Made by a program: the position numbers and the translations under genes. Shown here piece by piece: positions 19,431 through 28,211 of a DNA stretch of 64,000 nt. The notes beneath the pieces are model-generated. The model saw nothing but the letters and a program-made list of their open reading frames with translations. It ran no database searches and was not told the origin of the DNA. The DNA lies in NCBI GenBank assembly GCA_002299895.1, contig DBOC01000006.1:1-64000 (forward strand). The letters run 5' to 3'. Within the stretch, counting starts at the first letter, position 1. Each line of letters begins with the position of its first letter. This DNA comes from Sphingomonadales bacterium UBA656 (GTDB lineage: Bacteria > Pseudomonadota > Alphaproteobacteria > Sphingomonadales > Sphingomonadaceae).

Positions 19431-21020
19431 ATGGCAGATTGGGATAAATCAATAGATCTGGGCAATTACGGCCAGTCCAATCGCATTTGGGGCGGAATGC
19501 ACGTCAACCCCGCTGTATTCCTACCAACGGCATGCATCTCCTTTGCTGTCATATTATTCAGCCTGATTGCCCCCAAAGCGTCGACGGATCTGTTCGCCGC
19601 TTTGCGCAGTGGCGCGGTTTCGCATTTCGACTGGTTCTTCATGACGTCGGGCAATCTGCTTTTGTTGTTTTGCGTTGTCGTAGCCGCCTCACCTTTGGGT
19701 AAAATCCGTTTGGGCGGTAAGGGCGCCACACCCGATTATTCGCGCCTATCATGGTTTGCGATGTTGTTCGGCGCGGGCATGGGCATCGGCCTTGTTTTCT
19801 ATGGTGTTGGTGAGCCTGTTACCCATTTCACCTCGGCCATGGCGGGCGGACCTGCGGCGCCATTGGGGGGTGCCGTCGGGGATACCGCTGGCGCACGCAG
19901 CATCGCGATGGCGGCGACGATATTTGACTGGGCGCTGCACCCTTGGGCAATCTTCGCCGTAACTGGCTTGGCGCTTGCGGTATTCAACTTTAACTTCAAC
20001 ATGCCCTTGTCGATGCGGTCTGCATTTTACCCGTTGTTCGGCAAAGCTGTCTGGGGCCGCACCGGCGATGTTCTGGAGGTTCTGGCGGTTCTCGCTACAA
20101 TCTTTGGGCTGGCGACGTCTCTTGGTCTTGGCGCGCAGCAAGCAATGGCAGGGATTTCCTATCTATATGGCGTGACGAGTTCGTCGCTGACGATATTGGC
20201 GCTGATTTTCGTGATGGCAGGCATCACCTTCCTGTCGATCCGGGGCGGCATTGATCGTGGCATCCGGATTTTGAGCGAAGTGAACATGTGGGTTGCCTTT
20301 GCGTTGTTGATCTTTGTTTTGACGACCGGTTCAACGCTGCAATTGCTTGGCGATCTTGCGAGCAATATTTACAATTATCTGAAGCTGCTCCCGGCATTGT
20401 CCAGCCCACTGGGGCGCACAGACACCGGTTTTTACAATGATTGGTCGGTATATTATTGGGCGTGGTGGATGAGCTGGGCGCCCTTTGTTGGCATGTTTAT
20501 GGCGCGTATTTCATTGGGCCGCACAGTGCGTGAATTTATAGCCGGGGCTATGATTTCGCCAAGCTTGCTTGGCATCTTGTGGCTGACCATTTTTGGCGAT
20601 GCCAGCATTGCGCAAATTGTTGCCGGCAATGGTGCGGACTTGGCAAAAGCATCGCTCGACACGCAATTATTTGTGTTGCTGGGTGCTTTGCCTTGGGCGC
20701 AATTTACATCTTTTGTGGCGATTGGCCTTATCCTGATCTTTTTCGTGACAGGCTGGGATTCCGGAACTTTGGTCATTGATACAATGACAGCAGGTGGTCG
20801 TACCGATACGTTGCTGAAGCAAAAGACAATCTGGTTGGTCGCCGTGGGCGGCATCGGCGTCCTTCTCCTCTTAAATGGTGGTCTGACATCGCTTCAGGCA
20901 GGCGCTATCGCCACAGGTTTGCCTTTGGCGTTCATCTTGTTGGGCATGTGCTATGGCACATTAAAAGGCTTGCTGGCACTGCATCGGAACCCTGTCCGCG
21001 CCCATGACCCGGCAAAGTGA
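19431..21020 (+). CDS. BCCT family betaine/choline/carnitine transporter
   Basis: A 529-residue secondary transporter with 12 expected membrane segments. Family blocks visible are GMGIGLVFYGVGEPVTHF, FDWALHPWAIFAVTGLALA and the tryptophan box YYWAWWMSWAPFVGMFMARI, the aromatic cage that binds trimethylammonium groups in BetP-type carriers. ATG 19431 follows GGGGGA at seven bases; an in-frame TTG upstream is not needed. The long C-terminal osmosensing tail of BetP is not evident, which fits uptake for growth rather than osmotic stress. Its place directly after soxBDAG supports import of glycine betaine or a close relative. Confidence 0.9.
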   Translation: MADWDKSIDLGNYGQSNRIWGGMHVNPAVFLPTACISFAVILFSLIAPKASTDLFAALRSGAVSHFDWFFMTSGNLLLLFCVVVAASPLGKIRLGGKGATPDYSRLSWFAMLFGAGMGIGLVFYGVGEPVTHFTSAMAGGPAAPLGGAVGDTAGARSIAMAATIFDWALHPWAIFAVTGLALAVFNFNFNMPLSMRSAFYPLFGKAVWGRTGDVLEVLAVLATIFGLATSLGLGAQQAMAGISYLYGVTSSSLTILALIFVMAGITFLSIRGGIDRGIRILSEVNMWVAFALLIFVLTTGSTLQLLGDLASNIYNYLKLLPALSSPLGRTDTGFYNDWSVYYWAWWMSWAPFVGMFMARISLGRTVREFIAGAMISPSLLGILWLTIFGDASIAQIVAGNGADLAKASLDTQLFVLLGALPWAQFTSFVAIGLILIFFVTGWDSGTLVIDTMTAGGRTDTLLKQKTIWLVAVGGIGVLLLLNGGLTSLQAGAIATGLPLAFILLGMCYGTLKGLLALHRNPVRAHDPAK

Positions 21021-21104
21021 TGCAAGTGTGCAACGCCGCTGAAGCATAATCCGTCTATGTCGAAAATGCATGGCATTATTACGGAAAGTCTCGAATAACC
21101 ATAA

Positions 21105-21139
21105 GCGCAGGTAATATTAGCCAGGGGCTTTGCCTGCGC
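21105..21139 (+). promoter_or_regulatory. Leader inverted repeat before the LysR gene
   Basis: GCGCAGG (21105-21111) pairs with CCTGCGC (21133-21139); inside lies AGCC-AGG-GGCT. The structure ends 18 bases before the LysR start codon and could be an autoregulatory site or an mRNA hairpin. Confidence 0.35.
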
Positions 21140-21157
21140 GTTTGGAGAGACTGCTGT

Positions 21158-22147
21158 ATGAAATTGCCGCAAGAATTTGATCTACACGCTTTGGAAGTGT
21201 TTATCATGACCGTGGAGCTTGGCGGCATGTCGCAATGCGCCGCGCATCTGCAGGTTACGCAATCGGCGGTTTCGCAAACAATTGCCCGACTGGAAACCGG
21301 CATCGGCGCCTCCTTGTTTGATCGCACGATGCGTCCGCTGGGCTTAACGGCGAGTGGAAAATCGCTGTTTGCGCGCGGTCATAAACTGATCGCCCATGCC
21401 CGCCTTGCTTATGATGAAGTACGCGAAGGGGCAAACCTGCCCATTTCGAGTGTGACGGTCGCCATGTCCTTCAGCCTAGCCAATGAACTCACCGCGCCCA
21501 TTCTACAGCATCTTGGCCCGCGTGCGGACCGATGGAATATCCGTTCTGGTATATCGCTGGAGCATCAAGGCGAGTTTCTGGCGCGGGACATTGACATGAT
21601 GGTGACCGGCAGTTTCAGCCTAGAGCATCGCGACACGGTGGAGTTGCATCCTGTGTTTGAGGAGAGCTTCATCATGGTTTTCCCGAAAGATTTTCGCGAG
21701 CCATTGGATATAAACGGCGTGCCATCATCCTTGCCGTTCATCCGCTTTTCGCGCCTGACGGGCACAGGTCAACAAATCGAACGTCAGATTGTCCGGATGA
21801 AGTTGAAACTGCCGCAGATGGTCGAAGTCGAATCCTCGCACCAGCAATTGGCGTTGGTCGCCGCAGGCATTGGGTGGACAATCACGACGCCGGTGTGCCT
21901 TGCCGCCGTGCCGGAACTGTTGCCCGAATTGCGCGCTGAACCGATGACGCGTGGGCGATTCTCCCGCGCGATTCAGGTTGTCGCGCGGATGGATGAACTG
22001 GGCGATATTCCGCAGCGCACCGCGACTTTATGCCAGAAGGTGTTGCGCGAAAAAACCTTCCCGCCATTGATTGCCGAATATCCTTGGATGGCCCAGCAAT
22101 TGTCATGGCCAGCGCCTACGCTGGACGGTGAGGAGATGATCGCATGA
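21158..22147 (+). CDS. LysR-type transcriptional regulator 1
   Basis: A 329-residue LysR regulator. The N-terminal helix-turn-helix is at residues 8-65 (GGMSQCAAHLQVTQSAVSQTIARLE), followed by an effector-binding domain of the usual length. It is transcribed in the same direction as the betaine operon and overlaps the next gene by four bases (ATGA), so it is co-transcribed with the exported hydrolase. The likely target is the nearby operon(s), but that is position evidence only. Confidence 0.9.
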   Translation: MKLPQEFDLHALEVFIMTVELGGMSQCAAHLQVTQSAVSQTIARLETGIGASLFDRTMRPLGLTASGKSLFARGHKLIAHARLAYDEVREGANLPISSVTVAMSFSLANELTAPILQHLGPRADRWNIRSGISLEHQGEFLARDIDMMVTGSFSLEHRDTVELHPVFEESFIMVFPKDFREPLDINGVPSSLPFIRFSRLTGTGQQIERQIVRMKLKLPQMVEVESSHQQLALVAAGIGWTITTPVCLAAVPELLPELRAEPMTRGRFSRAIQVVARMDELGDIPQRTATLCQKVLREKTFPPLIAEYPWMAQQLSWPAPTLDGEEMIA

Positions 22148-23445
22148 TCCGCAATATCTGGCTTGCTGGTCTGGCCCTGTTCGCCACGCCCGTGCATGCG
22201 GATATCCCAAGTATCCCGAGCGTGGATGCGCCGGAACTCGCGGCCTTGGGTCCAAATGGGGTGGGTTTCCGTTCGGTCCTGTTGACCCATAAAAATCAGC
22301 CGGATGTCGAAAATGGGGATTCGGGCGGAACCGATGTTCCGCTTGTTGATCGCAATTTGCGGGTTGATATCTGGTACCCTGCAAGGGTCAAACCCGGTAA
22401 AAAGCCAATTATCTATCGCGGAAGTCTGTGGGCTGAACCACCCTTCCCGCCGGTCAGTTTCTCGCAAAAGGGTATGGCTGTGGCCGACGCTTCAGTGATA
22501 GGCAGCAAGCATCCTTTGGTCATCATCAGCCATGGCTATAGCAACAATCCGGCCATGATGACGTGGCTGACCGAAAATTTAGCGTCCAAGGGATATGTCG
22601 TTGCCGCGATCCATCACCGCGACCCCAACCCTTATATTGTGTCGCCCGTCACCCGCGCCGCGCCCAATTTCAACCGTCCGCGCGATATCGTTTTTGTTGC
22701 AGGCGAACTGCGCGCTGTTTTGGGCGACCTGATCGACGCGGATAATGTTGCACTGATTGGCTATTCACAAGGCGGTTATGGCGTGCTGGCCGCTGGCGGG
22801 GCATCGCTGGATCCATCGGGGCCGAATATGGATATGGTCGCGGGCGGCTGGCTCAAGACATTTGCGCGGGGGCGTGCACAGGCAGATGCCATTGCATTAA
22901 AAGGCGTAAAGGCTGTGGTCGCATTGGCACCTGCTGGCGGCGCGCCACGCAGCGCTTGGGGCGCAGACGGCCTTGCCGCGCTGACCGCGCCCTTGCTGCT
23001 GATCCACGGCGATAACGACGCGACTGTTGACTATAAAACGGGCGGGCTTGCGGTCTTTGATGGCGCTGTAAACAGTGATCGTTACTTGCTGACCTATAAG
23101 CAAGCCGGCCACTCAATTGCACTAAACCCTGCACCACCTGAAATGCGTAAGACGGTATGGGATATCGATTGGTTTGAAGACCCCATCTGGCGGCAGGACA
23201 GGATTAACGCCATCAACTTGCATTTCATCACCGCATTTTTGGCCGTTCACTTGCGCAAAGACGATAGCAAGGCGGCGTATCTGCATATGGCCGTTGAAGA
23301 TTCGGATAACGGCGATTGGAATGCCCCCGCCGGAACGCCATGGGGCGCCTATAGCCCTGGCGGCGAAGGCGTGACCTTATGGAAGGGTTTCCAACGCCGC
23401 CATGCACGGGGAATGACGTTGCAGCATCAGGCGGCGGCGAAGTAA
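22144..23445 (+). CDS. Exported alpha/beta hydrolase (dienelactone hydrolase / PAF-acetylhydrolase-like)
   Basis: A 433-residue protein with a signal peptide ending ATPVHA near residue 19. The alpha/beta hydrolase core shows VIISHGYSNNP (oxyanion region), nucleophile Ser in IGYSQGGYG, Asp in HGDNDATVD and His in AGHSIALNP, so the catalytic triad is intact. The early WYPARVKPGKKP segment resembles PAF-acetylhydrolase/dienelactone hydrolase relatives. It is coupled to the LysR gene and ends 30 bases from the convergent soxG2. A periplasmic esterase beside betaine genes could release a methylated amine from an ester outside the inner membrane, but no substrate is shown by the sequence. Confidence 0.82.
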   Translation: MIRNIWLAGLALFATPVHADIPSIPSVDAPELAALGPNGVGFRSVLLTHKNQPDVENGDSGGTDVPLVDRNLRVDIWYPARVKPGKKPIIYRGSLWAEPPFPPVSFSQKGMAVADASVIGSKHPLVIISHGYSNNPAMMTWLTENLASKGYVVAAIHHRDPNPYIVSPVTRAAPNFNRPRDIVFVAGELRAVLGDLIDADNVALIGYSQGGYGVLAAGGASLDPSGPNMDMVAGGWLKTFARGRAQADAIALKGVKAVVALAPAGGAPRSAWGADGLAALTAPLLLIHGDNDATVDYKTGGLAVFDGAVNSDRYLLTYKQAGHSIALNPAPPEMRKTVWDIDWFEDPIWRQDRINAINLHFITAFLAVHLRKDDSKAAYLHMAVEDSDNGDWNAPAGTPWGAYSPGGEGVTLWKGFQRRHARGMTLQHQAAAK

Positions 23446-23475
23446 CTCAAGGGTCGCGATGGGGAAGGGCAAAAC

Positions 23476-23967
23476 CTAGCCCGCCAAACTCCCCGCGGCT
23501 TGCTCCCAAAAGTGGAGCAATCCCTTACTGAAGCTCAACGGCACATAAGCGTCGCAGGTCGTTTCATCGATGACGTGCAGGCGGACATTTACATGATCGA
23601 TGATCGTCGCTGCGCTGCATCCGACAGAGAAATCTGGGCTCTCTGCGTCGAATACGCCGCCTTCCATTAAGAGCGTGCGCCAGCCTTTGCCGGATAGGCG
23701 CAGGCGGACGATGCCGCCGCCAATGGCTGTTACCGCGCCGTCGTCGGATAATATGGCGGACAGTGCCGACGCATCGCCTTCTACCAACCACACTGTCGGT
23801 TCAAAGCGGATCAAACGGAGCGCATCATTACCACCCGATCGTCCGGTCGCAGGAAGCGCAAAGCCCGTTGCGGCTTTAAAGCGTTTTGCGACGGCAGCCG
23901 CGTTGCTCCAAATCTCAAAGACATGCAGCGGGGCGGCGGGCAGGGTCGTGATGGTTACTTCAGTCAC
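23476..23967 (-). CDS. soxG: Sarcosine oxidase subunit gamma, copy 2
   Basis: A 163-residue SoxG-like protein, last gene of the minus-strand operon. Although diverged from copy 1, it keeps the IRFEPTVWLVEGD segment (the LGPDEWYL region), CSAATIIDHVNVRLHV and a final ALSFSKGLLHFW-like helix. GTG at 23967 is chosen: it overlaps the soxA2 stop by eight bases (GTGACTGA) exactly as in copy 1 and has GGAG upstream; longer upstream starts would overlap soxA heavily. It ends 30 bases from the convergent hydrolase gene. Confidence 0.82.
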   Translation of the reverse strand: MTEVTITTLPAAPLHVFEIWSNAAAVAKRFKAATGFALPATGRSGGNDALRLIRFEPTVWLVEGDASALSAILSDDGAVTAIGGGIVRLRLSGKGWRTLLMEGGVFDAESPDFSVGCSAATIIDHVNVRLHVIDETTCDAYVPLSFSKGLLHFWEQAAGSLAG

Positions 23968-26695
23968 GATAACGCTCTCCTGCATGATCATAGAAATGGG
24001 GTGCCACAACGCGGACACGCGCTTTTTGGCCGCGTGTCGGGGATGAGGCGATGAGAATTTCGCCATGGCGGCTAAACCCATCGACCAACTGGCCCAGTGC
24101 AACTGATCCACCCTCGATGATACGGAACGCGGCGGCACTCACATGACCTTGCGGTGACGCACCTTCGTTGGAGACGAGCATGGATCCCTCAGGGATGTCG
24201 CCTTCAAGCGCCTCCAGTCCAACCAGTTGCCGCCGCCCAGTTTCGGCCAAAGCGGGGCGCGCGAGGCCAGAGGCGCCGATATAACCACCCGCCTTATTGA
24301 GCATCTTATCGAGCGCCAAATCATGCGGTGTCATGCGCCCGTCGACTTCACCGCCGACGACCAAATGGCCCTTTTCAATGCGCAGAAACTCCATCGCTTC
24401 GAGCCCGTATAATGCGCCGCCTATGTGCAGCACTTCGGCTTCGCATGCGGCCCAGACCGTCGCGGCGACGCTGGCCGTGATATAGATTTCGAACGCGCGT
24501 TCGCCGCTATAGCTGGCGGCTAAGATGATGACTGGAACGCCCGCGATGACCGCTGGAACAGTCGACATATGGCGTGGTGGTTCTTCGCCAATCAATGTTG
24601 TGAGCACTGCTTTGGCCTTTGGCCCCGCAATAGCAATGCCCGCATAATGTTCCTGCACATTGACGGCAGAGACGCGCAAATGCGGGCACAAATATTGGCG
24701 CACATAAGAGATATGGGTCGCCATGCGGTCCGCACCGCCGGTGGAGCTGGTAAGTAGATAGCGGTTTTCGTCCAATCGCCACACGGTACCGTCGTCAAAG
24801 ACGAACCCATCTTCGCGCAGCATGAAAGTATAGCGCCCGCGCCCGGCGGCCAGTTTGCTAACCGTGGTGGCGCAGATGATCTCCAAGAATGCCGCAGCAT
24901 CCGGGCCGCTCACTTCAAATTTTGCCAGTGTCGACACGTCGGTCATCCCGACATTGTTCCGCACGGCCTTTGCCTCACGCAGTGCGGCTTGCGCCAAACT
25001 TTCACCGCTTATGGGGTAAGCGCGTGGCCGGAACCAATAACCCAAAGGTTGCCAGATCGGGTTCTTTGCCGCGTGCAGGTCATATAATGCAAGGCGGCGA
25101 ACATGTGCGCCAGCATCTTTTGCCCCGGCACCGGCGAGCAAGCCCATCGTCACCGGCGTGTAAGGTGGACGGAATGTGGTCAGCCCCGCCTCGGGAATGG
25201 CCACACCCTGTTTTTCGGCCAATCGCCCGAGAGCTGCCATATTGCTGAGCTTGCCCTGATCGGTGGCCATGCCAAGCGTGGTGTAGCGCTTAAGATGCTC
25301 GACCGACCGATAGCCCTCTGCCCATGCCAGATCGACATCGGATAATGTCACATCGTTCTGGAAATCGATGAAGCTTTTCTTCGGCTTTGCAACCGACGCC
25401 ATTTTGAATATCGGTTGTGGCTCTGCGGCCCCGCCGATGGTTGTCACATTCTGGCGCGAAGCGGCGGGAACAAAAGCTTGCGCATCCGCATTCCAGTCAA
25501 GCGTCCCGCCCGCTTGCATGTGCAGGTGCACAACGGGCGTAAACCCACCGGACACGGCCAGCAGATCGGCATCCCATTCCAACGTCGCCCCATCGACCAA
25601 TGCGGAAACATTTTTCAGGCAATGCCGCGCACCTTTGGTCGAGAGCGGCGTTGCATTGTTGTAGACGCGATGACCGCTATTGGCCCCCGCAGGTGCCGGT
25701 CTTGCGTCAAGGACTGCAACAATTTGCGCGCCTGCCTCTTTCAGCGCCTGCGCGGTTTTATAGGCATCGTCATTGTTGGTCGCGATCACGACGCGCTTGC
25801 CGGGAACGACGCCAAAGCGGCGGACATAGCTGCGCACAGCTTGCGACAACATCACGCCGGGGCGGTCATTATGGGCAAAGGCCATGGGCCGCTCAATGCT
25901 TCCCGTGGCCAAAATCACTTGGCCAGCGCGGACATGCCAGAGACGTTGCGCCACATTATTTTGGGGGATTTGCCCCGGCTCCGATAAACGCTGCGTCAGG
26001 GTAACAAGATCATGTTCCCAATAACCCGATGCCGTAGTGCGCGTAAGAATAAGGCCATTTGCGGCGCGAATGCGGGCGGCGGCGGCGTTGATCCAGTCTG
26101 CATCTTGCTCTTGGCCGTCGCGGATCAATGATGGGCCAAGGATATTATCCTGTTCGACCAAGATAACGCGCTTGCCGCTTTCGGCAGCTTCGAGCGCAGC
26201 CTGCATGCCTGCGGGACCCGCACCAACCACAAGAATATCGCAAAACGCTGCACGCTGGCTGAAGCGGTCGGGGTCACTGCTGGTCGGGGCATTACCAAGC
26301 CCGGCGGCCTTACGGATGAAATATTCGTAGAACATCCATTTTTTGGCCGAACCAAAAAAGGTTTTATAATAAAAACCGGCGGAAAGAGCGGGCGCAGCAA
26401 AACCGAAAACAGACCCGATGTCGAACGACAAATTGGGCCAACGATTCTGGCTTTTGGCGACAAGGCCTTCATAGACGAACACATCGGTGGCGCGGGTATT
26501 TGGCTCGGTTCTGCCACCTTCGCCGACGGTGACGAGTGCATTTGGTTCTTCCACGCCTGCGGTCATGATGCCGCGCGGGCGGTGATATTTGAAGCTGCGG
26601 CCAACAAGGCCAATGCCATTGCGCAACAAGGCCGCTGCCAGCGTGTCGCCTTCCTGCGCGGTATAGACTTTACCATCAAAGCTGAAATTGATCAT
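23960..26695 (-). CDS. soxA: Sarcosine oxidase subunit alpha, copy 2
   Basis: A 911-residue SoxA paralogue. It has the N-terminal GRSFKYHRPRGIMTAG domain, a NAD-binding fold (DILVVGAGPAGMQAALEA near residue 155) and a C-terminal GcvT-like half. It is about 40 residues shorter than copy 1 and clearly different in sequence, so this is not a recent tandem duplicate. ATG 26695 overlaps the soxD2 stop by four bases; the longer open frame starts inside soxD2 and is rejected. The expected product is 5,10-methylene-tetrahydrofolate from a secondary N-methyl amine. Confidence 0.92.
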   Translation of the reverse strand: MINFSFDGKVYTAQEGDTLAAALLRNGIGLVGRSFKYHRPRGIMTAGVEEPNALVTVGEGGRTEPNTRATDVFVYEGLVAKSQNRWPNLSFDIGSVFGFAAPALSAGFYYKTFFGSAKKWMFYEYFIRKAAGLGNAPTSSDPDRFSQRAAFCDILVVGAGPAGMQAALEAAESGKRVILVEQDNILGPSLIRDGQEQDADWINAAAARIRAANGLILTRTTASGYWEHDLVTLTQRLSEPGQIPQNNVAQRLWHVRAGQVILATGSIERPMAFAHNDRPGVMLSQAVRSYVRRFGVVPGKRVVIATNNDDAYKTAQALKEAGAQIVAVLDARPAPAGANSGHRVYNNATPLSTKGARHCLKNVSALVDGATLEWDADLLAVSGGFTPVVHLHMQAGGTLDWNADAQAFVPAASRQNVTTIGGAAEPQPIFKMASVAKPKKSFIDFQNDVTLSDVDLAWAEGYRSVEHLKRYTTLGMATDQGKLSNMAALGRLAEKQGVAIPEAGLTTFRPPYTPVTMGLLAGAGAKDAGAHVRRLALYDLHAAKNPIWQPLGYWFRPRAYPISGESLAQAALREAKAVRNNVGMTDVSTLAKFEVSGPDAAAFLEIICATTVSKLAAGRGRYTFMLREDGFVFDDGTVWRLDENRYLLTSSTGGADRMATHISYVRQYLCPHLRVSAVNVQEHYAGIAIAGPKAKAVLTTLIGEEPPRHMSTVPAVIAGVPVIILAASYSGERAFEIYITASVAATVWAACEAEVLHIGGALYGLEAMEFLRIEKGHLVVGGEVDGRMTPHDLALDKMLNKAGGYIGASGLARPALAETGRRQLVGLEALEGDIPEGSMLVSNEGASPQGHVSAAAFRIIEGGSVALGQLVDGFSRHGEILIASSPTRGQKARVRVVAPHFYDHAGERYRD

Positions 26696-26955
26696 GGCAA
26701 TGCCTCCGGCCCGATGGCGCGGCATTCGGAAATTTCATTGGTCACGCGATGCCGCGTTACAACCATCCATGCCCGGCAGCCATAAGTATGGCGCCAGATT
26801 TCATCATCTACACCGCGCGGATTATTGCGGGTGAAGAGCTTGGTCATCGCCTCGTCCGTGGGCGCATCCAGCGGCACAACGGAATCGACAGTGCGCTCGT
26901 AAATGAATTCAGATTGCGCGCGTGGGCCGCAATGGGGGCAGGGGATGAGCATCAT
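26692..26955 (-). CDS. soxD: Sarcosine oxidase subunit delta, copy 2
   Basis: An 87-residue SoxD with the full zinc ligand set C6, C9 (CPHC), H56 and C60 (RHTYGC). NNPRGVDDEIWRHTYGC is the family core. The start ATG shares one base with the soxB2 stop (TAATG); a second ATG follows directly and could also be used. The stop overlaps soxA2 by four bases. Confidence 0.92.
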   Translation of the reverse strand: MMLIPCPHCGPRAQSEFIYERTVDSVVPLDAPTDEAMTKLFTRNNPRGVDDEIWRHTYGCRAWMVVTRHRVTNEISECRAIGPEALP

Positions 26956-28211
26956 TAGCGGCTATTCGGCATTGGGCCGCTCCCCGTTTCATCAATGGTT
27001 GCGCCGCGTTCAAAGCGATCAAGCGAGAAGGGGGCATTCAGCGCATGCGGCTTGCCCGTCGCTAGCGTGTGCGCATAGGTCCAACCGGATGCGGGCGTTG
27101 CCTTAAAGCCGCCATAGCACCAGCCGCCGTTGAGGAAGAGGTTGCGGACAGGCGTTTCGCCAATGATCGGCGCGCCATCAAAGCTCATATCCGTGACCCC
27201 GCTCCACGTCCGCACCATACGCAGGCGGGACAAAGCAGGGACTAGCGCAAGTCCTTGCGCCACAGCGCCTTCCATCACCATAGGATGGCCACGCTGGGCA
27301 TAGCTTGGCCAATTATCGGGATCGCCGCCAAAGACTACGCCGCCCTTGTCCGACTGGCTGATATAGCAATGCAAGGACTGGGACATAATCACGCTGTTGA
27401 TCATCGGCTTGACGCCTTCGGTGACCATCGCTTGCAAGGTTTGCGATTCAACTGGCAGCTTTAGACCAGCCAGCCCCGCGACATGCCCGCTATGTCCGGC
27501 TACGCAAATGCCAACGCGCCCCGCCCCTATGCGTCCGCGCGTTGTCTCTACACCCACCACTGCGTCGCCATCCCGCACAAAGCCTGTGACTTCGCATTTT
27601 TGAATAATGTCGACGCCCAGGCTGTCGGCGCCGCGCGCATAGCCCCAAGCGACCGCATCATGCCGGGCAGTGCCACCACGACGCTGGATCAAACCACCTT
27701 GAATGGGAAAGCGCGCATCACGCGACATATCGAGCAAGGGCTCAAGCTTTGCCACCTGATCCCGGGTCAATAGATCGGCATCAATCCCGTCGCAGCGCAT
27801 CGCGTCGCCGCGTTCGGCCAGCTTGACCATATCGGCGTCGCTATGGCCAAGGAACATCGCGCCCCGTGGACTGAACATCACATTGTAATTCAACTCATCA
27901 CTTAGGCCATGCCAGAGCTTCAAGCCAAATTCGAAGAGATTATGCAGCGGTTCCAGCCGATAATTGGACCGCACAATCGTCGTATTGCGCCCCGTATTTC
28001 CGCCGCCAATCCAGCCTTTTTCCAGAACGGCAATATTCTTGAGACCATGCACTTTGGCCAAATAATATGCCGTTGCCAGCCCATGGCCGCCACCGCCGAT
28101 GATGATGACATCATAATACGATTTTGGTTCTGGGTCGCGCCATGCTGGTTGCCAGTGGCGCTGCCCGTTAAGAGCACCGCGCAACAGGCTTAAGGCTGAA
28201 TATCGGCTCAT
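26955..28211 (-). CDS. soxB: Sarcosine oxidase subunit beta, copy 2
   Basis: A 418-residue catalytic flavin subunit. It keeps RYSALSLLRG at the start, VIIIGGGGHGLATAYYLA, GWIGGGNTGRNTTIVRSNY and the GTARHDAVAWGYARGA block with His184, the expected covalent-FMN histidine. ATG 28211 overlaps the upstream gene's stop by four bases. The active enzyme may act on sarcosine or on another N-methyl amino acid, given its different operon partners. Confidence 0.92.
   Translation of the reverse strand: MSRYSALSLLRGALNGQRHWQPAWRDPEPKSYYDVIIIGGGGHGLATAYYLAKVHGLKNIAVLEKGWIGGGNTGRNTTIVRSNYRLEPLHNLFEFGLKLWHGLSDELNYNVMFSPRGAMFLGHSDADMVKLAERGDAMRCDGIDADLLTRDQVAKLEPLLDMSRDARFPIQGGLIQRRGGTARHDAVAWGYARGADSLGVDIIQKCEVTGFVRDGDAVVGVETTRGRIGAGRVGICVAGHSGHVAGLAGLKLPVESQTLQAMVTEGVKPMINSVIMSQSLHCYISQSDKGGVVFGGDPDNWPSYAQRGHPMVMEGAVAQGLALVPALSRLRMVRTWSGVTDMSFDGAPIIGETPVRNLFLNGGWCYGGFKATPASGWTYAHTLATGKPHALNAPFSLDRFERGATIDETGSGPMPNSR

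Noticed and set aside
23446..23475. Terminator between the two convergent operons
   Set aside because: Only a weak GGGC/GCCC pairing is seen in this 30-base gap, with no T tract on either strand.
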